Source of the DNA: Actinomucor elegans
Taxonomy: Eukaryota > Mucoromycota > Mucoromycetes > Mucorales > Mucoraceae
Assembly (NCBI GenBank): GCA_026027325.1
Contig: JAMSLZ010000001.1
Span: 2,790,001-2,854,000 of the forward strand
DNA length: 64,000 nt
Direction of reading: 5' to 3'
Shown: one piece after another, positions 47,001 through 57,956 of the stretch
Position numbering within the stretch: position 1 is the first letter of the stretch
Layout: each line of letters starts with the position of its first letter
Made by a program: the position numbers and the translations under genes
The notes under the pieces: generated by a model
Told to the model about the DNA's origin: nothing
The model's input: the letters and a program-made list of their open reading frames with translations, nothing else
The model's database searches: none

Positions 47001-48296
47001 TAACTCCCATTGTTCTTGTGGTTAAAGTGAACTAGGCATAGTGTCCATCAAATATTGAAGCTTTAGTGATAATTTTTTTCGGAATTGTGGGTTATTAATG
47101 TAGGCAGGATTGGCTCGCCACAGGTCAGGCCCTACTTTAGATTTACTCAAATTGAAAGAGACACTTAACATAGCATGGTCAGACCACATAGGTTGGATAT
47201 ATTCGATAGAGGCATCAGTGACTGAATGTTGAAGCATTGATCCTGCATAGATGCAGTCAATACAGGAGGTGATATCTGCATTACGTTGGAAGGTTGGGAT
47301 AGTATCTGGGTCATTGTGAAGCATGCAATTATAGAAGGATTCTTGAAGAAAGGAAACCCATTCTAAGTTTGTTTTGGCATGGTGGCCTGTTCCACTAATG
47401 ATATCTCGTTGGTAATCATAGTTGAAATCGCCTGAAATTATCAATCGAGTTAGATCGATTGAGTCAGCCAATTCGGTAAGCATATTCAATATCGATTGAA
47501 AGAAGGTTCTTCGTTGAAAATTAGATGAAGCCGGAACATAAATGTCGAGTAGATAGAAGGGTGCATGTAATGTTTGTAAGGTATTAAATGCATAAATAGA
47601 GCAAGTCTTTGATAAACCAAGTAGGCTTCTAGTTTATTGATAATCAGGTAGTTTTCTAGCTATGAGTTTTACTCTGTATTTATATATTTTCTAGCTTAGA
47701 TCATTTGCAATAGCGAATGTATCTTAGTGGTTAGATTATGTAGGGTATAATTGATCCATGGTCTTGTTCTCTATATTCGTGCCAAGATAACCATGGCTAA
47801 GCATTTCTTGTTCTTGTTCTTGGTTAGCGTCAATCACTAATTGCCTAGTACCTTAATGCGGAGGGTTTATATATTATACTAGTCTAGAGCTGAAGATCAA
47901 TGGTCGCTCTTTACAGCTGAGTTAGTTAATCAGGGTATCAATATCATATAAGGTCTATAGTAACTACAGTGCATAAGATTGATGAGGATGTTGAATTTGG
48001 CATGAAATGAATCGCTCAGATGCATACATATGGGTAGTAGGCACCTGAGGTATTACATACGAGGGAGAAAATGAAATAATACCGCAATATTCAGTCCAAA
48101 AGGTTTGTTTGGTTTGAAGATGCATATCTAAAGAAAGAATAGTGGTATCTGAGGCATGGGTTTCTTGTAATGAAAGTATATCAAATTGTTGAAGTCGTAG
48201 GTATCAAATAAAGAAGGATTGCGTTGCTGGTTTAGTTTGTTTGACTAAACTGTTGCAGTTTAGTGATGTATATTTAAGAGAGAAATTTTTAGTCAT
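44063..48296 (-). pseudogene. LINE A ORF2 (endonuclease/reverse transcriptase), broken
   Basis: The N-terminus (LKYTSLNCNSL, FDILSLQETH) and later SGDFNYDY and WSDHAMLSVSF are APE-type endonuclease motifs. Reverse transcriptase motifs follow: KNHRPISLINCDAKVFTRLI, SGFLPGRFIGDDG, LDQEKAYDRVH, RGLRQGDPLSPLLFNLALEP. The catalytic box reads AYAEDV, with Glu for the first Asp of the usual YADD. The C-terminus carries CPVCDNSIDSFRHFLVNC. Breaks include a TGA at 46315-46317 in front of the RT motifs, other frame changes between 46843 and 47022, and the 47596-47969 insertion. It cannot be functional as it stands. Confidence 0.85.
47596..47969. mobile_element. 374-bp insertion inside LINE A (possible solo LTR)
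   Basis: The endonuclease reading breaks off after ERFISCQIQHPHQSYAL (minus strand) and resumes with TLHAPFYLLDIYVPAS about 380 bp away. The intervening block is flanked by TGCATAA at 47589-47595 and 47970-47976, a 7-bp target duplication. On the minus strand it has a TATA-like ATATATAAACC and, farther on, AATAAA, an order expected of an LTR. I saw no internal ORF, no clear terminal inverted repeats and no clean TG...CA ends, so solo LTR is only the favoured option. Confidence 0.55.
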
Positions 48297-48363
48297 TACT
48301 GGATATTAGTTGGGTCATGAAGGGACATCCCAGATGTGATGATGGGGCACTTAAAAAAGTATT

Positions 48364-49551
48364 CTACTGCATTACTGTTGATTTCTGTTGTGGTAGTAGC
48401 TTTTCAGCCTTGGGTTTATGTTCGGTATCTGATATGCTTATGTCCTCATTTAAGTGTGTAAGTGAGCTTCTATTAATTACTGATTCCATCTCTTCCTTCT
48501 CTGACAATGATGTATAATTTTCGTCATCCGAAGATTCCTTATTAAAACAATCATTCAGAATGATGTCCTGTTGATTCCTACTTTGGGGCTTTCTTCGCCT
48601 CCTTATCCTTTTTGACACCTGGTGTGTGAGTAGACTTCATCAGTTCCTTAGATGGTGGAGGAATGAGTGATCGCTTTCGGACCTTGGGTATTTTACGGGC
48701 TTCCTTACAGGGATTAACTTTCAGGGTACCATATTTTGCTTCAAGACAGTCGACCTGTTTATGTCCGTATTTATCACATATGTAATACAGAACATTCGCA
48801 AGAGCTTTCTTACAGTCAAACTTCATGTGGCTTTCTTCATGGCAATATAGAAACCATGTAGGCATATAAGGGAATGTGGCAAAGCAAAATTCTCCACTTT
48901 CTCCCATGGAATGGTATGGTGAAGCTCTAGGTATTAGTGGTTCTCCTTTTGTTGCAATACCGCATAACCACTGCCCATAAACCATCCGTCTGTGAATTCT
49001 TGATTAACTTCTATATCCAAAATGATCCAGAGCTTCTTTAAGATCCTTTTCAAGCTCGCCATCAAGAAGATAATGTATATCCGTGAGAGAGCTGTATAAC
49101 TTCACCGGCTCCCTTAATAGCTTTACAAGGAAAAAGACCAATCTCTGTTTCTCATACTGGACACCTTCGGTTATAAACTTATCAATAATAGACTTTCTGG
49201 AGTAAATCTCGATATATCGTTGTTGAATTCTACCCAAAAACTTAATTCCATAAAAATGCTTGACTCCATATTGTTGACCAATTACACTTAGATGTACTTG
49301 ATCAGGAACGTTAGGTGAAGATACATCTAAAAGATATCCCCAGGAGAGCGGGAATGTCTCCAGATGTTATTTTTGAGATCTCGAAGTTCAAAATTGGGAT
49401 CATTGGATCAACTGGCTAGTTCAGTTGTTTTGACTAAAAGCGATTGCTCGGTGGTGCTTATTCGATTATTGTTAGATGCTGCGGCGACATAGAATCGTCC
49501 AGGAACTAATAACACTGACCTATGTTGGTGAGGCTCTTTATTCATAAGCAT
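48364..49551 (-). pseudogene. LINE A ORF1 (zinc-knuckle protein), broken
   Basis: Three frames follow each other on the minus strand. The N-terminal part begins MNKEPHQHRSVLLVPGRFYV and is broken by a stop. The middle (49237-49004) has RIQQRYIEIY and LLREPVKLYSSLTDIHYLL. The third (48985-48578) has two CCHC-like knuckles, YCHEESHMKFDC and YICDKYGHKQVDC. A basic/acidic tail (SKRIRRRRKPQSRN, SSDDENYTSLSEKEE) follows after a frameshift. The layout fits a Tx1/L1-like nucleic-acid-binding ORF1. Confidence 0.75.
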
Positions 49552-50602
49552 ATTTTTTTTTGAAAGTCGTTTGTAACCTGACAGTTTTCTATTATCTCCA
49601 TCTCCTTGCTAATATATATACTTATATTCAAGCCCTACCTCTCCACGATATGCGGCCTTTAAAAAATTAATAAAAACTTCACAAAAAATTTATCATTTTG
49701 GCAAAAGATGTATCTTTAATGAAAGCTGTGCTGGTAAAAACCTTAGATTGTAGGCTCTTTTGGGGATAAACGATATTTATCTTTGCATGCTTACTCCCGT
49801 CAGTAGAAGACTATTGCCGTTGACTTAATGAGCATGGCCCTTATAATGATAGACATTTTAATCTAATTTTGGTAGCGTAATAGGCATTTTGGTGTATACA
49901 ATTAATAAATCATTTCAGTACATTGCTTATAATGTGCAGTTTACGATACATAAACATTTTTTTTTTATTAAAATAAAAAATTTAAAACAATGAAATGATT
50001 AAAAAAACAAAAAACCATTGCTCAGAGTGTAGGTGCTTAAATATTTTTAAACAGTGTTATATCGCCAGTAGCAGCAAGCTAGCCCTGATCAAGGCTCCTG
50101 ACAGTAATGCGCCAATGGGCATAAAATGATTCTCCGTAGAACAGGACCATTGAGTAAACGAACGTCTGTATTAGACAGAATTTGAAAAAAAGTTTGAAAT
50201 CTAATTATTCATAAAATATACAAGCTAGCAACATTTCTGCCCATAGGGAAAGGAAACAAAAGATGTTTAAGACAAATCACTATTACCGGCCAGGTAGGAG
50301 TTAAAAAGCTATATATCTATGCAATTTAGAGAGAGGAAAAAGCGAACTTCAAGGATAAGAATAGTTTGGTTGAATTTTTTCAGTTTTTACGAAAAAGATT
50401 GGAGGAAACATACAAAGTACTAGAGGAATCAAAGGAAAGTCATGTAGCCAGCAAAAGAAAATTCCGATACAGACAAATTTTGTTGATCCACGTTGTGTAA
50501 AAAAAAAAAAATCAAGTGGATGGTATTTAATTCCCTTGAGCATTACTAACTACTGAGCAATAAAACTATATATCTAAAGCATGAAGAAAACTATTTGGTT
50601 TA
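49552..50602. other. 1-kb region between LINE A and the split host gene
   Basis: AT-rich, with several poly-A/T runs. No gene is supported. It includes the 3' flank of the host gene that ends at 50603. Confidence 0.5.
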
Positions 50603-52029
50603 TTAAATGGTATAAAACGGCCCTAAACGGAACATCCCCGACTTATCTTCCTCTTCTGTCAACTTCAACATACTACAGCTGACGGCAGTGGATAAACTAT
50701 CCTCCGGTAAAGAAGAAGTAAGCAAACACTCACCAACAACTCTCATGTGTTCTTGCTTCAGCACCGCAAGGTTATTGGCGGTCTCCTCAATCAAACACTA
50801 CCAAAATAAAAGTTTATTGATACCTATTTTCTTTTTTTCTACCCAAAAAGAGAATCTCTATTCAAGACATTTACCTTGATTGACCAATAGAACTTGATCG
50901 TGAATGGTACTTGTTCAGCTCTTTCGTCAAATGAAGGCTTTATAGTATAGCTTTGTTCCAGCCAAAGTTCATAGGCTGGTCCTTCTGGAACGTATCTCAT
51001 AGACCAGAGGCGAATAGTTCTGTCTATTTCACATTTTACGTTTGAAATCAATAAAAAGTGGCACAACTCAATATTATTCAACTTTTTTTACCTGCTGCAT
51101 GAACGAAAAAAACTTTCACTTTCTTGAAAGTCTCTAACGAACCAAAAGCGTAGTTGTCTGCAATGGCTTTAAGCATCGATAAAACGCCAAATAAGCCTTT
51201 GTAATGATCAAAGCTACTTTTTGCGTTGTCACTGCCACCAAAGTGGCTTGACGTTTCCAAAAGCAAAACTTCTAATTTGTTGAAGCCATAAAGACTTATT
51301 ATACCATCTGCCTTGTATAAAGATGAATCATCGCTTTCAATTTCAGATTCATTTGTTTTTCTTGACATTGCTCTGAGCTGAGTCTCACCCACTTTGAATT
51401 GTGGTACACCAGCATCAATTGCTACACAGACTGCCTTTAAGAAAGGATAAATCAAAACGTCATTAAACATGGCTTCTCCATCTTCAATGTCTTGAATTGT
51501 ATTATAAAGGAAATGACTGTTATAGTGTATGAGTTCCTTGTTTGCTTCATCTAAATAATATATAAAAGAAAAATTATTTTGCTTTACCTGGAGCGGAGTA
51601 CCTCTTCCAAGAACTCAATAACATTATCTTCAGCATTCGGTAATTGCCTTAAGTTTCTTTTGAACTCAAGGAGGTTCGGCTATAAGATCGATTTTATAGA
51701 AAAATTACAAATCATCAATATCATTGAATCTATACTGCAAATTAAAGAACATGGCCATTTACACTGTTCACAACAGAGCTAACGTAACCGGCTACAGTAT
51801 TGGGGAGAGGATACGATACTTCATCATGGAGATCTACATGTCGGTTGTATAAATCACTATCAAGATTTGGCCGCCAGGAGACACCTTTCCCACAGCGAAT
51901 AATGTCGTGATATTCAGGGCTATATTTAATGTAGGGTTTAAGTTTCCAAATATCACTCTGTTTTTTATTCTTTGCTCACCTGAAAGGATGGAACTTACTA
52001 ATGTTTTCTGAATTTCTTAAAAACAAAAC

Positions 52030-52038
<9 letters not shown>
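50603..52038 (-). pseudogene. Mucoralean gene of unknown function, 3' part (split by LINE B)
   Basis: Exons on the minus strand: rest of the interrupted exon (52024-51999, plus one target-duplication copy), then 51955-51763, 51679-51588, 51550-51092, 51023-50875 and 50797-50603. Readable segments include IKYSPEYHDIIRCGKGVSWR, LLETSSHFGGSDNAKSSFDH, VKVFFVHAAG, RTIRLWSMRYVPEG and LKLTEEEDKSGMFRLGP. These recall a large Mucorales family of unknown function (recognition from memory, not a search). The junction of exons 51679-51588 and 51550-51092 does not keep phase, so a second defect may exist. The 5' part lies at 57943-58738, beyond the retrotransposon. Confidence 0.75.
52025..52038. repeat. 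Target-site duplication of LINE B, left copy
   Basis: AAAACCCATTTTTT here is repeated at 57943-57956. The T tract of the element (52033-52064 in total) merges with the last six bases of this copy, so its exact end is uncertain by a few bases. Confidence 0.8.
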
Positions 52039-52065
<27 letters not shown>

Positions 52066-52191
52066 TAGGGGAGTAAACTCCGGTTTTATTTTAAATCCTT
52101 ATATCGTCGCAAGGTTATTGGAGAGGAAATGAAGATTGGGTATAGAGAGTATATGAGAATTAGTTTAAGGTTTAAATGAGCGGTGAGGTGG

Positions 52192-55100
52192 TTAGTCCAA
52201 ATCAGTTTGACTTTCAGAATCAAGTCGGGTTAGAAGTCTAGAGGTGGATGCAATTACATTTGTCGATGAAAACGAAACGTTATCGAAAACGAGGCGCCAA
52301 TGAGCTTGCCAAATGCTCAGTAAGGTGCACGCAAAGATTTGGTAAATACCAATTTCGGGAAGTGGATGGTTGGCGTCTCTCGTCAAAGAGGAAGAGAAGG
52401 AAAGTAATTGAGATATAGAGGAGGGTTCAATATATTGTCTTTGTATATAGGTCTGGAAGATGTTTTGCCATACTGCTAGTTTTGGGGGGCAGGCGAAGAG
52501 AAAGTGGAAATCATCTTCTATGGTAGCTAGAGAACAGACTGTACAGAGAGGAGATTGATGGGTGGTAGGGATCAATTGATGTAGACGCTGTTTGGTAGGC
52601 AATTTTTTGTGAATACAGCGATACCAGACAGTGCGAGCGGGAAGAGGGATTGGGATTGACCAGAAGCGTTTCCATTGAGCCGGAAGAAGAGTGGTTGTTG
52701 GTGGTTGGACGGTGGGGAGGAGAGATTTGTAATATTTGATGGAGTTGATGGAGATAGTCCTGGATCGTTGGGATCGCAAGGAAATCGTTGATTGTTCAGG
52801 AAGGTGATGAAGAACGAGACGGTTACAAAAAGGTTGGAGGTTGATTTCAAATATGTTGTTCTGGGCTGAGGGCAGCATCCGAGAGGAAGGTTGACATTGA
52901 TTATAAAAGAATGGCTGTAGGAGTAATTGATGGTTGCGCACAAACTGAGCAGCAAGGCGGGACAAGTTACGAAATCGCGTGAATTCGGTTCTGGTTTCTC
53001 GAAGACGTAGTGTTTGGTTTTCGAAGACAAATGTAAATACATCTTTAACTAGGAGTTTCTTAATACCGGGATGATCTTGGGTCAGCTGATCTGGAGGATT
53101 AAAGGTAGTAGCTAGAGGATGAGAGTTGGGAAAGGAAGAGCTAAGTACTGAAAATAAAGGAAGAGAAAGGCAGGTAAATTGACTGACATTACATTGATCA
53201 AAAGATCGTGGTAAAGCATCAATGGCTTTTGTGAAATTATTTATAATATTTAGAAAAGGTTTGTTACCCGATGATGTTGATGGCGCCCAGTGCGAATGTC
53301 GAGCGTGCGGAAATAATAGGTAGTATCGGTATGATGGAAACGTTTTTGAAGAGCAGAAGTATTTAAGTATGTGTCGCAGTAAAGGAAGGCTTGGTTGCAG
53401 CTTGTTGGTAGAATTTGTTTCGGACAAGATCAATGGACATATCCACCGCCATTGTAATGCGTTTTGTTGTTTAACGGGATCGAGAAGACCCACTCCACCT
53501 TGTTGACGAGATAGAGAGAAAGTACTAAATGATAAACGAGGAAAAATGCGGTTGTTAAGAAATTGAGATCCAAGGCTTCGCAAGCGAAGAAGTTGTGTTT
53601 GAGTAAAAATGGCTAGTCGTAGGACATGCCATAGTTTAGAGTAAATGAGTGTATTGAGAATAGTAGCGCGCCCACGTATTGATACTGAACGTTGAGAGTG
53701 AATGAAACAAGCAGATTTGATTTTATCATACAGGTTGGAGAATGCCATATTTCTTTGAGTAATGCTTGAACAGATGGGAAACCCCAAATATGTAAGAGGG
53801 TTGGCGGAAGATCGATCATGCCAGGAAGTGATATCTTTATCGAAGAGAAAAGATTTCCATTCCATGAGTGGAGCACCCGACAGAGAGAAGGCTTGTGTCT
53901 TATGGTAATTGAGAAGGGAATTAGATGCTTTCATATATATACTTACTGCATCCTGTAAACGGATAAAATCTTGTTGATCTTTAAGGAAAACCAAAGTATC
54001 ATCGGCATATGCCAGAATTTTGTGTGTGAGAGGTGTAGTATTTCCATTAGGCTCTGTCAGAGATGGAGTAGCAATAGGTAGTTCGGCGGTTAAAGGTGTA
54101 GCACCCTCATCAGGGGGGTTATACAAGAAGGAGAATGAAGGATATATGTCTGCTTGATCAGGTGGAGAGCTGGGAGTTTCTTCTAGGACATTAAAGCCGG
54201 AGAATGCAGTGTCTTGGGAGATCAGACGTAGAAAAGGATCGAAAGCAATGTTGAATAATAAAGGGCTGAGTGGATCGCCCTGTCTGAGGCCACGTTGTTG
54301 AGGAATTGGTACTTTGGTGATATTACCATTCACGTTAATTTGTATCTGTGTGGAAAAGAATAGATTAGTAATACTAACGATCATTGTTCCAGGGATACCG
54401 AATCGAGTCATGATGGCAGACAGGTAGGCGGGGTGAACTCGGTCATATGCCTTTTCTTGGTCTAATAGCAGTCCAATAGAACCGGAGTTCTGTTGGTTGG
54501 CAAGCATCTTTATAGCTTGGACGGTTATTCCATGTTCAGCAATAAATCGGCCAGGCATAAAGCCTAATTGTTCAGGGCAAATGATCTTGGAGAAATGGGG
54601 CATAAGTCTACCATTGATCAAACGAGTAAATGTCTTTGCATCCGTGTTAATTAAAGAGATAGGCCTCCAGTTCTTTAGCAGTGATAAGTCGCCCTTCTTC
54701 GGAAGTAGGCACATACAGGTAGTAAGACAGCTAGCAGGGAAGATACCTTCTGAAAGAGCCGCATTGTAGACCTTAACGGCTAGTAAGGAGGTTTCGTGGT
54801 GATCCAACAAGTAAGGCAAGCATTTCATATGGTAGCCCATCGGTACCAGGGCTACTTTTTCGCGGACATCGAGCAGTTCCTTCAGTTAATTCTATCCTAG
54901 TAAAAGGGGCTGTCAATGAAGATTGTGTTTCAGTGGATAGATATTCACTATCATTAATAGTAGATGTCAGTTGTTGAACGGAGTTATTGTCGATAGGGCT
55001 GGAGTGTATAAATTGCTATAAAAGGTGGACACGGCATCATCCATGGTGGATGGTGTGTGGCAAATTGTATTGGTACTGGGATGTTGGAGAGGTGATATAG

Positions 55101-56442
55101 CTCGTTTGGATTGTCGAGCTTCGATAGTTCTCTTGAGGTAACCGGCCGAGGTCTCACCATTCTCGCGCCATCGTTTGCCAGCGCGTAAGCGGCTATTATA
55201 AGCTATATCCTGTTGTAGGTTAGAGATGGTTTGTTCGACGACTGGGAGTCGAAAGCTAACTTGGGCAGTGACATGAGCATCACGCAGCATTTTGTTGCGT
55301 TTACGTTGCAGGCGTGTTAAAAGTCGTTTTCTCCATTCACTTTTACGTCGTGAACACTGTAGTGCTATATCTTTGACTATCGTTTTGAGTTGGTCCCATT
55401 GTTCTTGGATGGTGGGTGTTGGGTTCATTTGAGGCAGTGAAAGATGGAACGAATCGAGTGCAGTTGTAAGAGCTTCCGTAAAGTGAGGGTTAGAGGTAAG
55501 TTGTGGATTGGCACGCCAAAGGCCTGGCCCATGATCAAGGGGATAAAAAACAAATCGAGCAGTTAAGAGAGCATGATCTGTCCAGGCATTAGACATGAAA
55601 TCGATACTGGATGAATGAAGTTTTTGATGAAGGAATGGAGATGCATAGAGGTAATCAATAGTAGTTTTGGAAAGGCCACGACGAAAGGTTGGTAATAGAG
55701 GACCATCCTCACGAGCATGGGTACATTCAAAGAAATGATCAGTAAGCAGCTGGTGCCATCGTTGTTGCGCTGAGGCTGGTGTTGGCTCAGTATTTGTTGG
55801 TATTGCAGGAGTAGGGATGCTATATTCGTTAGTATAATCAGAGTTATCAGTAGCATATGATGCGGCATGGTAATTAAAGTCACCTAGGATTAGCATAGGT
55901 GTGTCAATGAATGTAGATAGGCCTTCTTCATCTGATTCAGAATATGAGATGGTATCTATTATGGGAGAGCCTGAAGAGGAACGAGAGTAAGGGTTTTGAA
56001 ATATAGGTAAGGACAGAATATTATCATAGAAGACCTGACGTTCCTTGTTTTGTGCAGGAGCGTAAATGTTACAAACAATGATTGGCGGGAAATGAGCATT
56101 GACATGATTGACTTGACAGACAATGAGTCGTTGGTCTAGAGTGATAAAAAGAGGGTGTAATTCTAAATTTGGGTTCAGAGCTACAATACCACAATGTTTT
56201 GATCAGCATGTTGAAGTGGATTGGAACTGGATGTTTAGAATATCCTCCATGTTTTGTTTTACATGTGTTTCTTGTAAGCATAGGATATCATATTTTAGTT
56301 TTCGAAGATAGTGAATAATTCGGCGCTGATTTCTGGCTTGGGAGGTGTAGTTAGGACTGCGACAATTGAGTGAGCCAATTCTAAAAGGAGAGGGTTTGGA
56401 TAGAGATGAGGAGTTAGTAGTATTAGTATTACAACGGGACAT
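52192..56442 (-). pseudogene. LINE B ORF2 (APE endonuclease, reverse transcriptase), lightly damaged
   Basis: The endonuclease begins FRIGSLNCRSPNYTS and has YDILCLQETH, LILGDFNYHA and AWTDHALLTARF. The RT has SPGTDGLPYEML, KNWRPISLINTDAKTFTRLI, PEQLGFMPGRFIAEHG, LDQEKAYDRVHPAYL, RGLRQGDPLSPLLFN and an intact catalytic box LAYADDTLVFL. The C-terminus carries a CCHC-like finger (CTVCSLATIEDDFHFLFAC). Reading is interrupted by an in-frame TGA at about 56203-56205 and by single-base frame changes near 54975-54995 and near 54810-54835. The apparent start is MSRCNTNTTNSSS at 56442. The protein would be about 1400 residues. Confidence 0.88.
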
Positions 56443-56511
56443 TGGGAAAAGGATATGGGTACTCTTAAGAATGAGGGACTGGCTTATCGCCCTCAGATTG
56501 GCTCTCAGTAT

Positions 56512-57684
56512 TCATGATGTGTTTGATGATAGTATTGGAATTGTCGGTTGTGAAGTTGGCAAGGGATCATCCATAACTTCATCCTCACTTTGGGGCTTGT
56601 CCATTAAACCACCGTGTTTAAAGGTGTCATATTGCGCTTGCGTGATCCATTCCTGTTGCAGGAACGACCGAGCCACTGCCAGATTGATAGGTGAACGAAT
56701 GCGGTTGAGAGCTCTTAAAAGACGATTGTGATGGATCTCTTGGACAGTCAAGAGTTTGTCTGCGTCAGAGAGGTCTTGGTGTTTGGGATCGCGAAGGATC
56801 GAAGGGGATATGGGGTTGAAATCGGACAGAACGACCGCCTTGCGTAAGAGATTTCTTGCTTCCTCAACGTATTCGTTGTGGAAAAGTAGGGCTATGACAT
56901 TCTGATCCGGGTAATGGATCTCCAGGAGGCGAGATTGTTGAATACCTGCTTGTTGTAGGTTTTTTCTAACCTGAGAGGGTGCTACCTTAGATCGGGTATG
57001 TAAGTAAACATACTGGAAACCTTGGGCTTGAGAGGGAACAGTAAACAGACGAAGTGCGGCAGCACGTTGTTTTGTGGTTGTAGTTTTTTTCTTGCGGGAA
57101 GGTGCTTGGGTTGGAGTTTTAGCGACGATTGCTGCGAAGGAGGGGCGCATGGCAGGTTCTACCCGAGGAACAGGCTCGTAATCGGGGTTGGCATAGCGGG
57201 AGGCCATGGTTCCTTGGGTGTCATTGCCCATGTCGATATCCGTGGCTTTGTCTTGGAGTTCGTTGTTAGCAGTGTTGGATTGAAGGCGTGTAAGTTGTTC
57301 TCGAAGATGGTGGTTATCCTGTTCAACCTGTAAGAGGGACTTACGAGTTTGGATAAGGTCCTGTTTCAATTGGGTGTTTTCTTCTAGCAAGGCCTGGATC
57401 TGGGTGAACGCATTGTCATGGGCATCCAATCTTTTATAGATCTCGGAGATGAAATCAGGGAGGTTGGGATGACAGTGAAGATCGACTGGAGTGTTAGTTG
57501 GAGGTAGTACTTCGTTTGAAGCTGTCATTTGTACTTCCGTGAGATTCTCTTGAAGGCTGGTTTTAGTACCAGTGCGAGTGGTTGGCTTGATTCGGTCAAC
57601 TCGAGGAATTTGGCTGTCAAGGATAGAGTGTGTATCCTTGGGTTTTTTGGAGATACGAACAGGTCGAGAAACGGTCATATTCAA
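56512..57684 (-). CDS. LINE B ORF1 protein (coiled coil plus RRM-like)
   Basis: Intact 390-residue frame. The N-terminus is basic and disordered (SRPVRISKKPKDTHS). A coiled coil spans about residues 80-140 (RLDAHDNAFTQIQALLEENT, LLQVEQDNHHLREQLTRLQS). A basic segment (SRKKKTTTTKQRAAALRLF) leads into an RRM-like region (about 205-290: FQYVYLHTRSKVAPSQVRKN). The C-terminus is acidic. This order resembles vertebrate L1 ORF1p (coiled coil, RRM, C-terminal domain), an RNA-binding trimer, though similarity is architectural. No zinc knuckle is present, unlike LINE A. Confidence 0.8.
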   Translation of the reverse strand: MNMTVSRPVRISKKPKDTHSILDSQIPRVDRIKPTTRTGTKTSLQENLTEVQMTASNEVLPPTNTPVDLHCHPNLPDFISEIYKRLDAHDNAFTQIQALLEENTQLKQDLIQTRKSLLQVEQDNHHLREQLTRLQSNTANNELQDKATDIDMGNDTQGTMASRYANPDYEPVPRVEPAMRPSFAAIVAKTPTQAPSRKKKTTTTKQRAAALRLFTVPSQAQGFQYVYLHTRSKVAPSQVRKNLQQAGIQQSRLLEIHYPDQNVIALLFHNEYVEEARNLLRKAVVLSDFNPISPSILRDPKHQDLSDADKLLTVQEIHHNRLLRALNRIRSPINLAVARSFLQQEWITQAQYDTFKHGGLMDKPQSEDEVMDDPLPTSQPTIPILSSNTS

Positions 57685-57942
57685 AGGGTGGAGTGTGGGT
57701 GGTGAAAGATCACAAAAGGGTCGCTTTTGAGATGAGGTCGCGAATGTCGAAGCAGAAAAGTTGGAGTATGTACTAACTATCTTGGGGCTTGAAAGGCTAA
57801 TTAGTGGTGTGGGTATTGGGGTTGATGGTGTGTGGTTGCTAGGTGTGGTGCTGTTGCTATGTATTATGTTCTGTTACTGTTGTTAGGCTTGTTTCGGGGT
57901 TTAAAAGTGCCCAAAAACAAGTTACGAGGTAAAAAGGTGAAA

Positions 57943-57956
57943 AAAACCCATTTTTT
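57943..57956. repeat. Target-site duplication of LINE B, right copy
   Basis: AAAACCCATTTTTT, identical to 52025-52038. On the minus strand it is coding sequence (AAAAAATGGGTTTT) of the interrupted host exon. Confidence 0.85.

Larger units (their letters stand above)
43915..49551 (-). mobile_element. LINE A: decayed non-LTR retrotransposon (minus strand)
   Basis: Read on the minus strand it has the order ORF1 (zinc knuckles), ORF2 (endonuclease, reverse transcriptase, C-terminal CCHC-like zinc finger) and a short poly(A), seen as T9 at 43915-43923. Its 3' end sequence differs from that of LINE B, so it is a separate family. Both ORFs are broken by stops and frameshifts, and a 374-bp insertion sits in the endonuclease region. 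The 5' boundary is set at the first usable ORF1 ATG and may lie farther right. I found no target-site duplication. Confidence 0.85.
52039..57942 (-). mobile_element. LINE B: nearly complete non-LTR retrotransposon (minus strand, ~5.9 kb)
   Basis: Bounded by the 14-bp duplication AAAACCCATTTTTT and ending in a long poly(A) tail (T run to 52064 on the plus strand). On the minus strand it has a short 5' UTR (57942-57685), ORF1, a 69-bp gap, ORF2 and a 3' UTR ending GGAGTTTACTCCCCTAC before the tail. Full length and target duplications imply one complete target-primed insertion. Damage is light: one stop and two frameshifts in ORF2. A severed tail of the same family lies at 60557-60625. Confidence 0.92.
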
